NCBI GenBank assembly: GCA_022571515.1
Contig: JACZXQ010000013.1
Location: 54,137 to 118,136, forward strand
Origin: Gemmatimonadota bacterium
GTDB lineage: Bacteria > Gemmatimonadota > Gemmatimonadetes > Longimicrobiales > Gaopeijiaceae
Direction of reading: 5' to 3'
Length of the DNA stretch: 64,000 nucleotides
Numbering within the stretch: the first letter of the stretch is position 1; the number at the start of each line of letters is the position of its first letter. A program made the position numbers and the translations under genes. The notes beneath the pieces are model-generated. The model saw nothing but the letters and a program-made list of their open reading frames with translations. It made no database searches and was not told the DNA's origin. Below, one piece after another: positions 1 to 8,862 of the stretch.

Positions 1-355
1 ACTCGATGAGTTGCTCGGCGTAGCCGTAGAGCTGGTGAAAATAGTCGGAGGCATGGAAGAGATTCTCACCCCAGTCGAAACCCAGCCAGCGGATGTCCTC
101 CTTCATCGCTTCGACGTAACGCTTGTCCTCGGTGGTCGGGTTCGTGTCGTCGAACCGAAGGTGGGTTACACCGTCATTCTCGGCCGCCGCGCCGAAGTTC
201 AGACAGATGGACTTCGCGTGTCCGATATGGAGGAACCCGTTCGGCTCCGGTGGAAAGCGTGTGACCACCTTTCCGCCGTGCGTTCCAGCGGCGACGTCAT
301 CGCGGATGATGGCCCGAATGAAATCCAGCCCCTCGGCCGTGTTTGCCTCGCTCAT
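1..355 (-). CDS. glnS: Glutaminyl-tRNA synthetase, N-terminal part (cut by window edge)
   Basis: Charges tRNA-Gln with glutamine in the cytoplasm (class I aminoacyl-tRNA synthetase). Read leftward from the ATG at 355, the frame gives about 118 residues and runs off the left edge without a stop. The start of the Rossmann catalytic core is visible: the segment [15 protein letters not shown] holds the HIGH signature in the PPEPNGYLHIGHAK form typical of GlnRS and non-discriminating GluRS, followed by LRFDDTNP and WLGFDWG. A tail before the motif, [17 protein letters not shown], also matches GlnRS. The C-terminal anticodon-binding domain and the KMSKS loop lie outside the window. A GluRS paralogue is the only reasonable alternative. 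Confidence 0.93.
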   Translation of the reverse strand, partial: MSEANTAEGLDFIRAIIRDDVAAGTHGGKVVTRFPPEPNGFLHIGHAKSICLNFGAAAENDGVTHLRFDDTNPTTEDKRYVEAMKEDIRWLGFDWGENLFHASDYFHQLYGYAEQLIE

Positions 356-484
356 GCTGCTCAATCCCACTGTGCCGGCCGGTTGGGAGGCCACCGGACA
401 ACGTTGGTGGATGGTGAAGAACGTCGGAGTCTAACGACGTGATACGGGTTTGGTCTACGGGAAAAATGAAACGCTCGGGCGACA

Positions 485-604
485 TCACCTTCGCAGTCCG
501 CCAGCTTGCGTTCGGTGACGGACAGGTGGCCCCAGAAAGACGGAGGGGGCAGCCCACGGATTCGATCCAGTGGGCGGCCCCCGGTCGTCTTCCCTTTCGG
601 GAAG
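485..604 (-). promoter_or_regulatory. Candidate structured RNA leader upstream of glnS
   Basis: The 407 bases between glnS and the next gene hold no convincing gene but do hold dense inverted repeats. On the minus strand, 604-589 forms CTTCCC-GAAA-GGGAAG, a GNRA-type tetraloop hairpin. Bases 582-545 form a near-perfect long hairpin (GGGGGC / GCCCCC, GCCCAC / GTGGGC, GGAT / ATCC). Bases 485-518 form a third hairpin (TCACC / GGTGA with CGCA / TGCG inside). The loop of the third contains GTCCG (496-500), complementary to CGGAC at 519-523, so an H-type pseudoknot is possible. Its position, 130 bases before the glnS start on the same strand, suggests a 5' leader. It matches no riboswitch class I recognise, and the function is unknown. 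Confidence 0.4.
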
Positions 605-762
605 GGCTTTGGCGGGAAAAACTCCCTTCGGCCATTACCGTTTGGGTGCCAGCCTCGATAAAGGAACCAATGAATGAGGCTTGTGGTTCCCTCCGCCTCT
701 CCAATCGATGAAAATACCCTCGGGAAGGGTCTCCCCAAGGGCACTGTCGAACGGACTACTCC

Positions 763-1053
763 TCAGGCGACGCGGCGGTCGGCGGCGCTCCGTCGCTCGG
801 GGCCGTGCCGGCGGGCCGGCCCATCTCGCCGGTCGTCAGCGACCCTGCGCTGTACGCCTGCCCGGCGGGTGTCCACGCGGGCCTCGTGCTCGACGGTGGC
901 GGCGGATACGCGCCGGTTCCAGACGCGGCGTCCTTTGCCGTACCGGCGGTAGGCACGCTCGCGGCGGACCCAGAGTCGGCGATCGCCTTGGTTTCTCCGG
1001 ATCGCTCCATGTCTTCGGTCGACCTCGGGTTTCGTCACTTCCTCTTCCGACAT
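763..1053 (-). CDS. Small Arg-rich low-complexity protein
   Basis: Encodes 96 residues starting MSEEEVTKPEVDRR. The ATG at 1053 is preceded by AGGAGC at a normal spacing, which is why I prefer it to the longer reading. The protein consists almost entirely of degenerate repeats of the form D/E-RR-x(3-6)-RR, for example DRRDGPARR and ERRSAADRR, giving a very high positive charge. There is no signal peptide or membrane segment. I do not recognise a family; similar RR-repeat peptides occur as unannotated small proteins in high-GC bacteria. A nucleic-acid or polyphosphate partner would fit the charge, but that is speculation. The low complexity means the reading could be spurious, though the ribosome binding site argues for it. 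Confidence 0.5.
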   Translation of the reverse strand: MSEEEVTKPEVDRRHGAIRRNQGDRRLWVRRERAYRRYGKGRRVWNRRVSAATVEHEARVDTRRAGVQRRVADDRRDGPARRHGPERRSAADRRVA

Positions 1054-1181
1054 GGCTGCTCCTTTCGTGCCGGGTCCGTGTCTCGGCATGAACCCGTACT
1101 ACGATCTGCGGTCCAAGCTAATTTTCATAATGGATATGACCCCGACGTCTGTCCAGTGAAATCCCATGAATGAGGGCATTC

Positions 1182-3584
1182 CTACAGGCCCTCGGCAACC
1201 TCACGGAGTTCAGCTTGCCGCCGTGCGTCTGCTTCTTCGAGTGCCGTCTGGATGGCCGGACAGCGGGCCCGGACTTCATCGAGGTCATCGCGCCGCAACT
1301 CATAGAGCGCGCACGGTGTTACTGCGCGGCATGTGGCGGTGCGGGGCTTACTATGCAGCAAGGCGGTTTCGCCGAAGAAGTCGCCCGCCATGAGTGTGGC
1401 GAGATCTTCGGATACATCTCCCTTGAGGAGGGAGACACGAATGACGCCGCGCGCCACCAGGAACAACGATGAGCCCGCAGCGCCCTGCCGCACGATGATT
1501 TCGCCTGCGGGTGCCGTGCGACGCCGCAGTTTGCGCGCCAGGAGCGCGAATTCTTCGGGCGGGGTGTCCGCGAAGAACGGGACTTTCTTGAGGAGTTCCT
1601 CGGGACTCACCTGGAGCTTCACGACCTGGCTGGCCCGGAGCGTCCTCAGCTCGTCCGCCATCTCTTGCAGCATGGTCTCGGCTACGCCCTCCGGGATGAT
1701 GCCCGAATGGGCCTTCTCTTCGATCGCCTCGCGCTCGGCGTGCAACACCAAGCGGTCGGCCAGGCGCTCCTGCGCGGCGGAGACGAATTCCGGGAAGAGT
1801 TCCGCGTTCTGATCGAGGCGGCTACGTGCGTTCTCGTGCCAGTATTCGTACGCCGCCCTGGCCTCGTCCACGATGTCGGGACGCGCCGAGTCGATCTCGG
1901 CGAGTTCGCCGAGTTCATCGAGCACGCGGCGGCTGCCCCGTGAGCGGGCCCACGCAATCTCATAATCCCGCGCTGTGCGGTTGGCCCTGAGCCCCTCGAC
2001 GATCCCACCGAAGCCGGGCACCCCGTCCATCATGCGATAGAGCACATTTTCCAGGCGCTCGCCGGTGGGCGGGTGAAGCGTGAAGCCTGGCAGGTTCGCG
2101 TCGTGGCGAATTCCCTCGGTCTGTAGTTCGATGGAGTGCGTGAGATTCCGGTAGGCGCGCTCCGAGAGGTGGCCCCGCGAGAACATCTGATAGTACAGCG
2201 TGTTTTCGACGCCAAAGCACCTGAGGTGCAAGAGCCTGCGCTCTTCGTCCAGGTTGAGTTCGGCCGCTCGTAGCTTTTCGAGTTCGGCCTTCATGGTGGC
2301 GATACCCTTCTCGCACCGGTCTCGAATGCCCTCGGCGATACGAGGAGCGAAAAGACCACCCGCCTGCAGTTCCGGGATCTGCTCGAGGGTCCGAGTCTTG
2401 GCGGACAGCAGACCCTCCAAGCGAGCGAGCCGGTCGGAGAGCGGCGGCACGTGAAGGCCGAAGCGCCGCACGAGGTGTTCCATTGTCAGGCCCTGGAAGA
2501 TGAGCGTGAAGAGCACCGCCCCCGCCACGAGCACGACGAACATTTCCCTCATGCCCCCAGCGTCCTCCGGGACGACACTGAGCGCGATGGCCAGCGCGAC
2601 GCCGCCACGCAGCCCACCCCAGAACATCACGGTCTGGTACCGAATGTCTACGGGTTCCGAGCCGGGGAGGCGGCCGACCAGCGGCAGGAGCGTGAAAATG
2701 ACCAGGGCCCTCGACACGATCATGGCGAGGATCACCCAACCCAGGGCGGGGAGATACTGAGTGATCCCGGAAATGCCTATGGTCCGTCCGATGGTGATGC
2801 CAACCAGCAAGAAAATGAGGGCGTTGGCCACCGTGGAAGCGTACTCCCAGAAGTGGACCATGTAACCCGCCACTGATGGAGAGATCTTGGCCTTTCCCCA
2901 TCCGCCGATCACCATGCCCGCTGCAACCGTGGCCATGACGCCGCTCAAATGGAGGGTCTCCTCGGCGAGCACGAACGACAAGTAGGCCAGGACGGTGGTG
3001 AGCGAGATTTCGATGAACGCGTCGCCCTCCACGCGGCCCAAAGCCAATCCGACCAGCACGGCGGCGGCCCAACCGACCAAGAGCCCGCCGAGAAAGACGA
3101 GCAAGAAGTTGCCGACGCCGAGCAGGACCGTCTGGGAGGTGATCACTCCCACGGCCATGATGCCCACCAGAATGTTTGCCAACACGATGGCGGTCGCGTC
3201 GTTGAACAGGCTCTCACCTTCGACCAGGATCGTCAGGCGTTTGGGGGCACCGAGCTGGCGGAATAGGGAGATCACGGCGACCGGGTCCGTGGCGCTGAGG
3301 ATCGACCCGAGCAGAAGTGCCTCCACCCAACCCAGGCCGGCGGCGAACACCATGACCGAGCCGATTACGGCTGTCGAGATCAGGAGACCGGGGATCGCGA
3401 GCATCAAGACAGGGGAGAGATTCTCCCGGAGCGCTCTGACCTCCAGATTGAATGCCGCCTCGAAGACGAGCGCCGGCAGCAGCACGAAGAATACCAACTC
3501 GGGAGGCATGTCCAGGTTGAGGACGCCGCCCAGCGCTTCACCGCCAAGATTAGCGATATGTGCCAACGCCATTCCGACCAGCAC
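1182..3584 (-). CDS. CPA1 (NhaP-type) Na+/H+ antiporter with C-terminal cyclic-nucleotide-binding domain
   Basis: Inner-membrane monovalent cation/proton antiporter. The readable frame gives 800 residues. Residues 1 to about 385 are a multi-helix membrane region carrying CPA1 signatures SATDPVAVISLF and GESLFNDATAIVL. About residues 400-660 are a long helical cytoplasmic linker. The last 130 residues form a cNMP-binding (CAP_ED) fold with FGETALL and PRTATCRA, as in the phosphate-binding cassette of CAP-like domains, so transport may be gated by a cyclic nucleotide. The frame opens only at a GTG. The first transmembrane segment lies in another frame just upstream (3585-3700), which indicates a frameshift near 3592-3598. 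It follows the K+ channel gene by 2 bases and is probably one operon with it. Confidence 0.85.
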   Translation of the reverse strand: MLVGMALAHIANLGGEALGGVLNLDMPPELVFFVLLPALVFEAAFNLEVRALRENLSPVLMLAIPGLLISTAVIGSVMVFAAGLGWVEALLLGSILSATDPVAVISLFRQLGAPKRLTILVEGESLFNDATAIVLANILVGIMAVGVITSQTVLLGVGNFLLVFLGGLLVGWAAAVLVGLALGRVEGDAFIEISLTTVLAYLSFVLAEETLHLSGVMATVAAGMVIGGWGKAKISPSVAGYMVHFWEYASTVANALIFLLVGITIGRTIGISGITQYLPALGWVILAMIVSRALVIFTLLPLVGRLPGSEPVDIRYQTVMFWGGLRGGVALAIALSVVPEDAGGMREMFVVLVAGAVLFTLIFQGLTMEHLVRRFGLHVPPLSDRLARLEGLLSAKTRTLEQIPELQAGGLFAPRIAEGIRDRCEKGIATMKAELEKLRAAELNLDEERRLLHLRCFGVENTLYYQMFSRGHLSERAYRNLTHSIELQTEGIRHDANLPGFTLHPPTGERLENVLYRMMDGVPGFGGIVEGLRANRTARDYEIAWARSRGSRRVLDELGELAEIDSARPDIVDEARAAYEYWHENARSRLDQNAELFPEFVSAAQERLADRLVLHAEREAIEEKAHSGIIPEGVAETMLQEMADELRTLRASQVVKLQVSPEELLKKVPFFADTPPEEFALLARKLRRRTAPAGEIIVRQGAAGSSLFLVARGVIRVSLLKGDVSEDLATLMAGDFFGETALLHSKPRTATCRAVTPCALYELRRDDLDEVRARCPAIQTALEEADARRQAELREVAEGL

Positions 3585-3700
3585 GAGAGCTACCTGAAGG
3601 GCATGCGAATCTTCTTCGCGAGCGCCATCGTGCCGGCTGCGACGAGCAACAAAGTGACCGCCGAATAGACGATCTGGACGATGTTGTTACCTTCCTCCAC
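3585..3700 (-). pseudogene. Detached N-terminus of the CPA1 antiporter (frameshift)
   Basis: From a GTG at 3700, two bases after the stop of the upstream channel gene, the frame reads VEEGNNIVQIVYSAV and then a hydrophobic helix ending KKIRMPF before a TAG at 3590-3592. CPA1 antiporters normally continue as ...PFTVALVLVG. Adding one base near 3592-3598 restores exactly such a reading (VALVLVGMALAHIA) into the main frame. A one-base loss has therefore separated helix 1 from the rest. It may be a genuine lesion or an assembly error; the neighbour is shifted as well. Confidence 0.7.
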
Positions 3701-3702
3701 GC

Positions 3703-4798
3703 TCAGGCCCCTTCCGCCGTGGGCTTGGATATCATCGTACCTCCAACATGCTCACAGACGGCCCTGATCTCGGTGGGTGTTCCTAGCAGGATCAGGACGG
3801 ACTCTTCCGCCACCGTCATGCCGCCTGGCGGATTGTAGCGCCATTGGCCGCCGGCTTCACGGTATGCCACCAGGAGCGCGTTCGAAATCTCCCCCAGGTC
3901 GAGTTCCTGGAGCTCTCTTCCGACAGCAGAAGATCCGGGCGGGAGCGTGACCTCGTCGATTCGGAGGTTTGCGTCCCGATCCCGCAGCATCGTATCCAGG
4001 AAGGACACGACCATCGGACGAATCAACTCGGAGGCTAGCCGCAGACCGCCGATGAAGTTGGGTGATACGACAGCGTCAGCTCCTACGCGTCGGATCTTGT
4101 CGCTGGCGTCGACGTCCGTCACCCTGGCTACGATTCGCAGCGAACCATTGAGTTGTCGCGCGCTCAGCGTAACGACCAGGTTCTCCTTGTCGCTCTCTCT
4201 CCGTACAAGCGACCATCCCAGCGGCGCGCTTGATGCCGGCAGCTTCGAGGATCTCGTCGGTCGCGGGATCCCCCAGGACGATCGGAACTTCGGGTAGCTC
4301 CTTGCGCACGTGGTCCCACCGCTCCGGGTGATCGCAGATGATTACAACCTGGCGCTCTACCGCCAACAACTCGGCCGCCGTGTACAGGGCGGTGCCTCCG
4401 GAGCCGCACACGATGAGATGGCCAGAAAGGCTCGCAATGTTTTTCTCCACCTGTCGCCTCCGGAAGACGTGTACCAAATGGCCCTCGAGTATGAACGCAG
4501 TGGCCGTGGTCAGAAAGTAGAACACACTACCCATGCCGACGAGGATTAGGAGAGCAGTGAAGAGACGCCCTGCGGGGCTCCCGCTCAGGTCTATGATTTC
4601 CCCGTACCCCACCGTGGTGAGGGTGATAATGGTCATGTAAAAGGCGTTTACCCACCCTGCATCCGGGTCGATGATCCGGTACAAGGCCGTCCCCGCACCG
4701 ATGACCGCGATAATGAACAGCGCAACACGGGCGAGGCGCGCCTTCAATCGGCGGAGATCTTCTTCCCAATCGCTTTGGGGCGCGTCGTAGGGGTTCAA
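3703..4798 (-). pseudogene. Two-TM potassium channel with RCK (TrkA-N / TrkA-C) domains, frameshifted
   Basis: The intact parent would be a Kch/MthK-like K+ channel of about 365 residues. From the ATG at 4798 the frame holds TM1, a pore loop with the selectivity filter TVGYGE, TM2, and an RCK Rossmann domain starting HLIVCGSGGTALYTAAELL. The frame breaks after GMVACTE at a GA dinucleotide tract (4193-4201). The rest continues in another frame: SDKENLVVTLSARQLNGS, then VVSPNFIGGLRLASE, and a TrkA-C domain ending at 3703. Removing two GA units, or adding one, restores the family sequence. The 3' end is coupled to the antiporter gene. Slippage in the repeat could act as a phase switch, but a sequencing error is as likely. 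Confidence 0.8.
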
Positions 4799-5027
4799 GG
4801 GCTAGCGGTGGACGGAGGAAGCGGTCCGGGCCATGGACCCATGGACAAACCCGTCTGCTGATTGGCCGCCTAAATGTTCGGCGGCACACCTGGAAGCGCA
4901 AGAATGTGAATGCCCTACGGGTAGATCAACATGTGCGATCGGGGCCGCGGACGCATTGCCCGGGAGCGGTCATTGCAGACATCTTTACCGCGTCGTGCAC
5001 TCATCGATCACCCGACAGCGGGACTTC

Positions 5028-5648
5028 ATGGCCCACATTCCCTACGTACCGCACGAAGAAGCCGATGGCCTTCTGGAAGAGCTCTATGCTCGCTACGCTG
5101 CGGCGGACGGTCAGTTGGACAACATCGTCCGCATCCATTCGTTGAATCCCCCGTCGATGCAGCACCATCTGCAGCTCTACGCCCATCTGATGCGCGGCCG
5201 GTCCCCCCTCAGCCGAGTGCAGAGAGAGATGATCGCCGTGACGGTGTCCGCCGCGAACGACTGCTTCTATTGAATCAACCATCACGGAGCGGGTCTCCGT
5301 CGGCTGTTGGGGAACGGCGAGCTTCCGCGGGCACTGGCTCGGGACTACCGGCTCGCCGAGCTTTCCGGGCAGGATCGGGCCATGTTGGACTATGCGGTGC
5401 GCCTGACCCGGGACCCGGGTGGGATGGGAGAGGCTGATGTCGCCGCCCTGAAGAAGGCCGGCTTCGACGACACGGGCATCTTGGATATCTGTCAGGTCAG
5501 CGCCTATTACAACTACGTGAACCGTCTCGCGGATGGCCTCGGCGTTGAGCTCGAGTCCAAATGGACGGATGACACGATGACGATGACGCATGAAGAGTTC
5601 GGAGCGCGCCGTGAGCGGAGCTGCGAGGGATCGGGCGAGGTCGAATGA
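5028..5648 (+). CDS. AhpD-like peroxidase-related protein with in-frame TGA (candidate selenoprotein)
   Basis: A carboxymuconolactone decarboxylase/AhpD-fold protein of the peroxidase-related type, 206 residues if the TGA at 5271-5273 (codon 82) is read through. The N-terminal part reads ...VTVSAANDCFY and the frame continues after TGA as INHHGAGLRRLL, then LDYAVRLTRDP, AGFDDTGILDICQV and NRLADGLGVELE. All of these are typical of the family. Relatives carry the motif CxYCxxHHG; here the second Cys, the residue paired with His in AhpD catalysis, is TGA, so CxxC becomes CxxU if Sec is inserted. A hairpin follows at 5284-5300. The stop overlaps the hutH start (ATGA), so the distal half is still coupled into an operon. 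A nonsense mutation or base-call error is the alternative; frameshifts occur next door. Confidence 0.75.
5271..5300 (+). promoter_or_regulatory. Possible bacterial SECIS-like hairpin after the in-frame TGA
   Basis: ACGGAG (5284-5289) and CTCCGT (5295-5300) form a perfect 6-bp stem closing the pentaloop CGGGT. The apical loop begins 16 bases after the TGA and has a G in its second position and a GT at its end. As I recall the bacterial SECIS consensus, it requires a short stem with a small apical loop roughly 16-37 bases after UGA, with a G near the loop start, so this fits at the short limit. A 6-bp hairpin is also common by chance in GC-rich coding DNA. Confidence 0.45.
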
Positions 5649-7147
5649 TCGAACTCACGGGCCATTCGTTGACGCTGGAGGCGGTAGAGTCGGTCGCGCG
5701 GGATGGAGTCGAAGTGTCCCTGGGCCAGCCGGCTCGGGTCGCCGTCACCGAATCACGTGCGTTTGTCGAGCGAATGCTCGAGAGCGGTGAGAGGATCTAC
5801 GGCGTCACCACGGGTTTCGGTCGCCTCGCCGATGTCGTGATTGCTCCGGAGCAACAGGTGGAGCTGCAGCGCAACCTGGTCCGAAGTCATTCGGCGGGAG
5901 TTGGAGCCACTCTTTCCCAGATCGAGGTGCGCGCCATCCTGTTATTGCGCGCGAACGGGCTATGTCGTGGACACTCGGGATGCCGGCTGGAGCTCGTCGA
6001 GCTGCTGGTGCAAATGTTGAACCACGGCATCCATCCGGTGGTCCCCGAGATGGGATCGGTGGGCGCGTCGGGAGATCTTGCGCCACTCGCACACATCGCC
6101 CTGACGATTCTGGGGGAGGGCTTCGTTCTGGGCGACGGTGCGCCGGTGCCTTCCGCGGACGCGTTGGCGCAGGCAGGGTTGGAGCCCATGGACCTCAGGG
6201 AAAAGGAAGGCTTGGCGCTGATCAACGGAACCCAGGCTCACACGGGGTTGGGCGTCCTCGCTCTGCGAGCGGCGGAGCGGGCGCTCGAGGCCATGGAGGT
6301 TGCGGGTGCCATGAGCCTCGATGCCCTCAAGGGGACGCCCGAGCCCTTTCGCGCGGAGGTTCAGGCGGCGCGGCCACATGCGGGGCAGATCGAGAGTGCC
6401 AAGCGATTGTGGTCGCTTCTCCTGGGTTCCGAGATCCGTGAGTCCCATCGTGTGGGCGATGGCCGGGTCCAGGACGCGTACTCCCTGCGGTGCATGCCTC
6501 AGGTTCATGGGGCCTGCCGCTCGGCTCTCGCCTATGTGCGGGGAGTCGTGGAAGTGGAGGTAAACAGCACCACCGATAACCCGCTCATTTTCCCTGAGGT
6601 AAACGCCGTCGTGTCAGCGGGAAATTTCCATGGACAGATCGTCGCTCAGGCGATGGATTTCTTGACCATTGCGATCACGGACCTCGCGGCCATCTGCGAG
6701 CGAAGGATCGAACGCATGTTGAATCCGGACCTCTCGGGATTGCCGGCCTTTCTGACGACGTCGCCGGGCCTACGATCGGGCCTGATGATCGCTCAGGTAA
6801 CGGCTGTAGACCTGCTTGCGGAGATGCGTGTGCTGGCCCATCCGGTCAGCACGGACTCGGTTCCGACCAGCGCGAACCAGGAGGATCACGTGTCCATGGG
6901 GATGGCCGCCGCTCGCAAGGCGCGAAGGGCCGTCTGGAATCTGGAATTCGTGGTGGCCTTGGAGTTCCTGGTGGCGGCGCAGGCCATAGAGTTCCATCGG
7001 CCCCTGAAATCTGGGCCTGCGATCGAAGCGGCGCTGGCGTTGATTCGTGATCGCGTGTTGCGCTTGGAGGAGGACCGCAGCCTGACGGGTGATATCGAAT
7101 CCATCGCCGAGCTCGTAAGGAGTGGCGTGTTGGGAGCGGTCTCATGA
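5645..7147 (+). CDS. hutH: Histidine ammonia-lyase
   Basis: Deaminates L-histidine to urocanate, the first step of histidine utilisation, as a cytoplasmic tetramer. At 500 residues it has the usual HutH length. The MIO electrophile forms from A141-S142-G143 in the segment [14 protein letters not shown]. Other family landmarks are GVTTGFG near the N-terminus, the VNSTTDNPL segment, SAGNFHGQ, and QEDHVSMG toward the C-terminus. The ATG overlaps the TGA of the AhpD-like gene, and the 3' end abuts hutU, so all three are probably translated from one message. The Tyr/Phe ammonia-lyase paralogue is less likely because the other hut genes are adjacent. Confidence 0.97.
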   Translation: MIELTGHSLTLEAVESVARDGVEVSLGQPARVAVTESRAFVERMLESGERIYGVTTGFGRLADVVIAPEQQVELQRNLVRSHSAGVGATLSQIEVRAILLLRANGLCRGHSGCRLELVELLVQMLNHGIHPVVPEMGSVGASGDLAPLAHIALTILGEGFVLGDGAPVPSADALAQAGLEPMDLREKEGLALINGTQAHTGLGVLALRAAERALEAMEVAGAMSLDALKGTPEPFRAEVQAARPHAGQIESAKRLWSLLLGSEIRESHRVGDGRVQDAYSLRCMPQVHGACRSALAYVRGVVEVEVNSTTDNPLIFPEVNAVVSAGNFHGQIVAQAMDFLTIAITDLAAICERRIERMLNPDLSGLPAFLTTSPGLRSGLMIAQVTAVDLLAEMRVLAHPVSTDSVPTSANQEDHVSMGMAAARKARRAVWNLEFVVALEFLVAAQAIEFHRPLKSGPAIEAALALIRDRVLRLEEDRSLTGDIESIAELVRSGVLGAVS

Positions 7148-7160
7148 GCCGGAGCTGGAC

Positions 7161-8840
7161 GTGACCGGGCCGCCTGGGGAGCAGGGGAGCCGTGTGGTGA
7201 GAGCCCCCCGGGGGTCGGAGCTGTCTTGCCGAGGGTGGACTCAGGAGGCCGCTCTGCGGATGCTCATGAACAACCTGGATCCGGAGGTTGCCGAGCGCCC
7301 GGAGGATCTGGTCGTATACGGTGGCACCGGGCGCGCCGCCCGAAGCTGGGAAGCCTTCGACCAGATCGTAGCGTGCCTCCGCGCGCTTGCCGACGACGAA
7401 ACCTTGCTCATCCAGTCCGGGAAGCCGGTGGGTGTCTTCAAGACTCACCGGGGTGCGCCGCGCGTCCTGATCGCCAACTCGAATCTGGTCGGCCGCTGGG
7501 CGAACTGGGAGACGTTCCGCGAACTGGAGCGCCAGGGTTTGATCATGTACGGCCAGATGACGGCTGGTTCCTGGATCTACATCGGCACACAGGGCATCCT
7601 CCAAGGCACCTACGAGACGTTCGGAGCGATGGCGCGGGAGCACTTCGGTGGGTCGCTCGAGGGTCGGTGGGTGCTGACCGGGGGCATGGGTGGTATGGGA
7701 GGCGCGCAACCCTTGGCCGCCACCATGAACGGGGGAGCCATTCTGGTGGTCGAAGTCGATCCCGCGCGCATCGAGCGGCGACTCGAAACCCGCTACTGCG
7801 ATCGTATGACCTCCGATCTGGACGAGGCGTTGGATTGGGTCCAGAGCGCGGCGGCGGGAGGCGAGGCGGTGAGTATCGGCCTGGTCGGGAACTGTGCCGA
7901 GGTTCTGCCGGAGATCGTGAACCGGGGCATCGTTCCCGACATCGTGACGGATCAGACGTCGGCGCACGACCCTCTGAACGGGTACGTGCCGCCCGGGCTG
8001 GACCTGAAAGCGGCGGCACGCCTGCGTGATGCGGACCCGGATGAATACCTGCGGAGGACCTCCGCAGGCATGCGCATCCATTGCGAAGCGATGGTCGATC
8101 TCATGAATGCCGGCGCGGTCGCCGTCGACTATGGCAACAACCTTCGCACTCAGGCGCGCGATGCCGGATTCGAGAACGCCTTTGCGTTTCCCGGCTTCGT
8201 GCCGGCGTATATTCGGCCCCTGTTTTGTGAAGGGCGGGGCCCATTCCGCTGGGTCGCTTTGTCGGGTGACCCGGCGGACATTCACCGAACGGATCACCTG
8301 GCCATGGAGATGTTCCCGGAGGACGAACATCTCGTCCGGTGGATCCGGCTCGCGCAGGAGCGTGTCGAGTTCCAGGGCCTGCCGGCTCGCGTCTGTTGGC
8401 TGGGCCAGGGAGACCGCGCCCGTTTCGGGGTCGCCATGAACGATCTGGTTGCCAGTGGGGAGGTCTCCGCGCCCATCGTGATCGGACGGGACCACCTGGA
8501 CACCGGATCGGTCGCATCGCCTTTCCGGGAGACGGAGGCCATGCTCGACGGCAGCGACGCCATCGCAGACTGGCCGATTCTGAACGCATTGCTGAACACG
8601 GCGTCGGGAGCGAGTTGGGTGTCTTTCCACCATGGGGGTGGGGTGGGCATCGGTGACTCGCTGCACGCCGGGCAGGTACTTGTGGCCGATGGATCGCGCG
8701 AAATGGCCGAGCGGATCGAGAGGGTCCTGACCAACGATCCGGGCCTGGGCGTGGTTCGGCACGCCGACGCCGGCTACGAGAAGGCCGTGGAGACCGCCCA
8801 CCGGGAAGGCATTGTCATCCCCGGCCAAGCGCCTTCCTAG
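7161..8840 (+). CDS. hutU: Urocanate hydratase
   Basis: Converts urocanate to 4-imidazolone-5-propionate using NAD+ as an electrophile. The GTG at 7161 gives 559 residues, close to the usual 555-560, and has GGAG six bases upstream. A second GTG at 7194 also has a good Shine-Dalgarno sequence, so the first 11 residues are uncertain. Diagnostic stretches are [18 protein letters not shown], the Gly-rich [14 protein letters not shown] (NAD binding), [30 protein letters not shown] and, near the C-terminus, the Cys-containing [11 protein letters not shown] and [11 protein letters not shown]. It follows hutH by 13 bases. Confidence 0.97.
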   Translation: MTGPPGEQGSRVVRAPRGSELSCRGWTQEAALRMLMNNLDPEVAERPEDLVVYGGTGRAARSWEAFDQIVACLRALADDETLLIQSGKPVGVFKTHRGAPRVLIANSNLVGRWANWETFRELERQGLIMYGQMTAGSWIYIGTQGILQGTYETFGAMAREHFGGSLEGRWVLTGGMGGMGGAQPLAATMNGGAILVVEVDPARIERRLETRYCDRMTSDLDEALDWVQSAAAGGEAVSIGLVGNCAEVLPEIVNRGIVPDIVTDQTSAHDPLNGYVPPGLDLKAAARLRDADPDEYLRRTSAGMRIHCEAMVDLMNAGAVAVDYGNNLRTQARDAGFENAFAFPGFVPAYIRPLFCEGRGPFRWVALSGDPADIHRTDHLAMEMFPEDEHLVRWIRLAQERVEFQGLPARVCWLGQGDRARFGVAMNDLVASGEVSAPIVIGRDHLDTGSVASPFRETEAMLDGSDAIADWPILNALLNTASGASWVSFHHGGGVGIGDSLHAGQVLVADGSREMAERIERVLTNDPGLGVVRHADAGYEKAVETAHREGIVIPGQAPS

Positions 8841-8862
8841 GCGAGGACCACCTGCGAGCCGT

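Noticed and set aside
545..582. tRNA-like T-loop (GGATTCGATCC) in the hairpin upstream of glnS
   Set aside because: The stem lengths do not fit a T arm, and no acceptor, D or anticodon arm can be drawn, including for tRNA-Sec.
1960..3072. 370-codon minus-strand frame inside the antiporter gene
   Set aside because: It is an alternative frame of the antiporter, rich in Arg/Gly/His, with no family resemblance.
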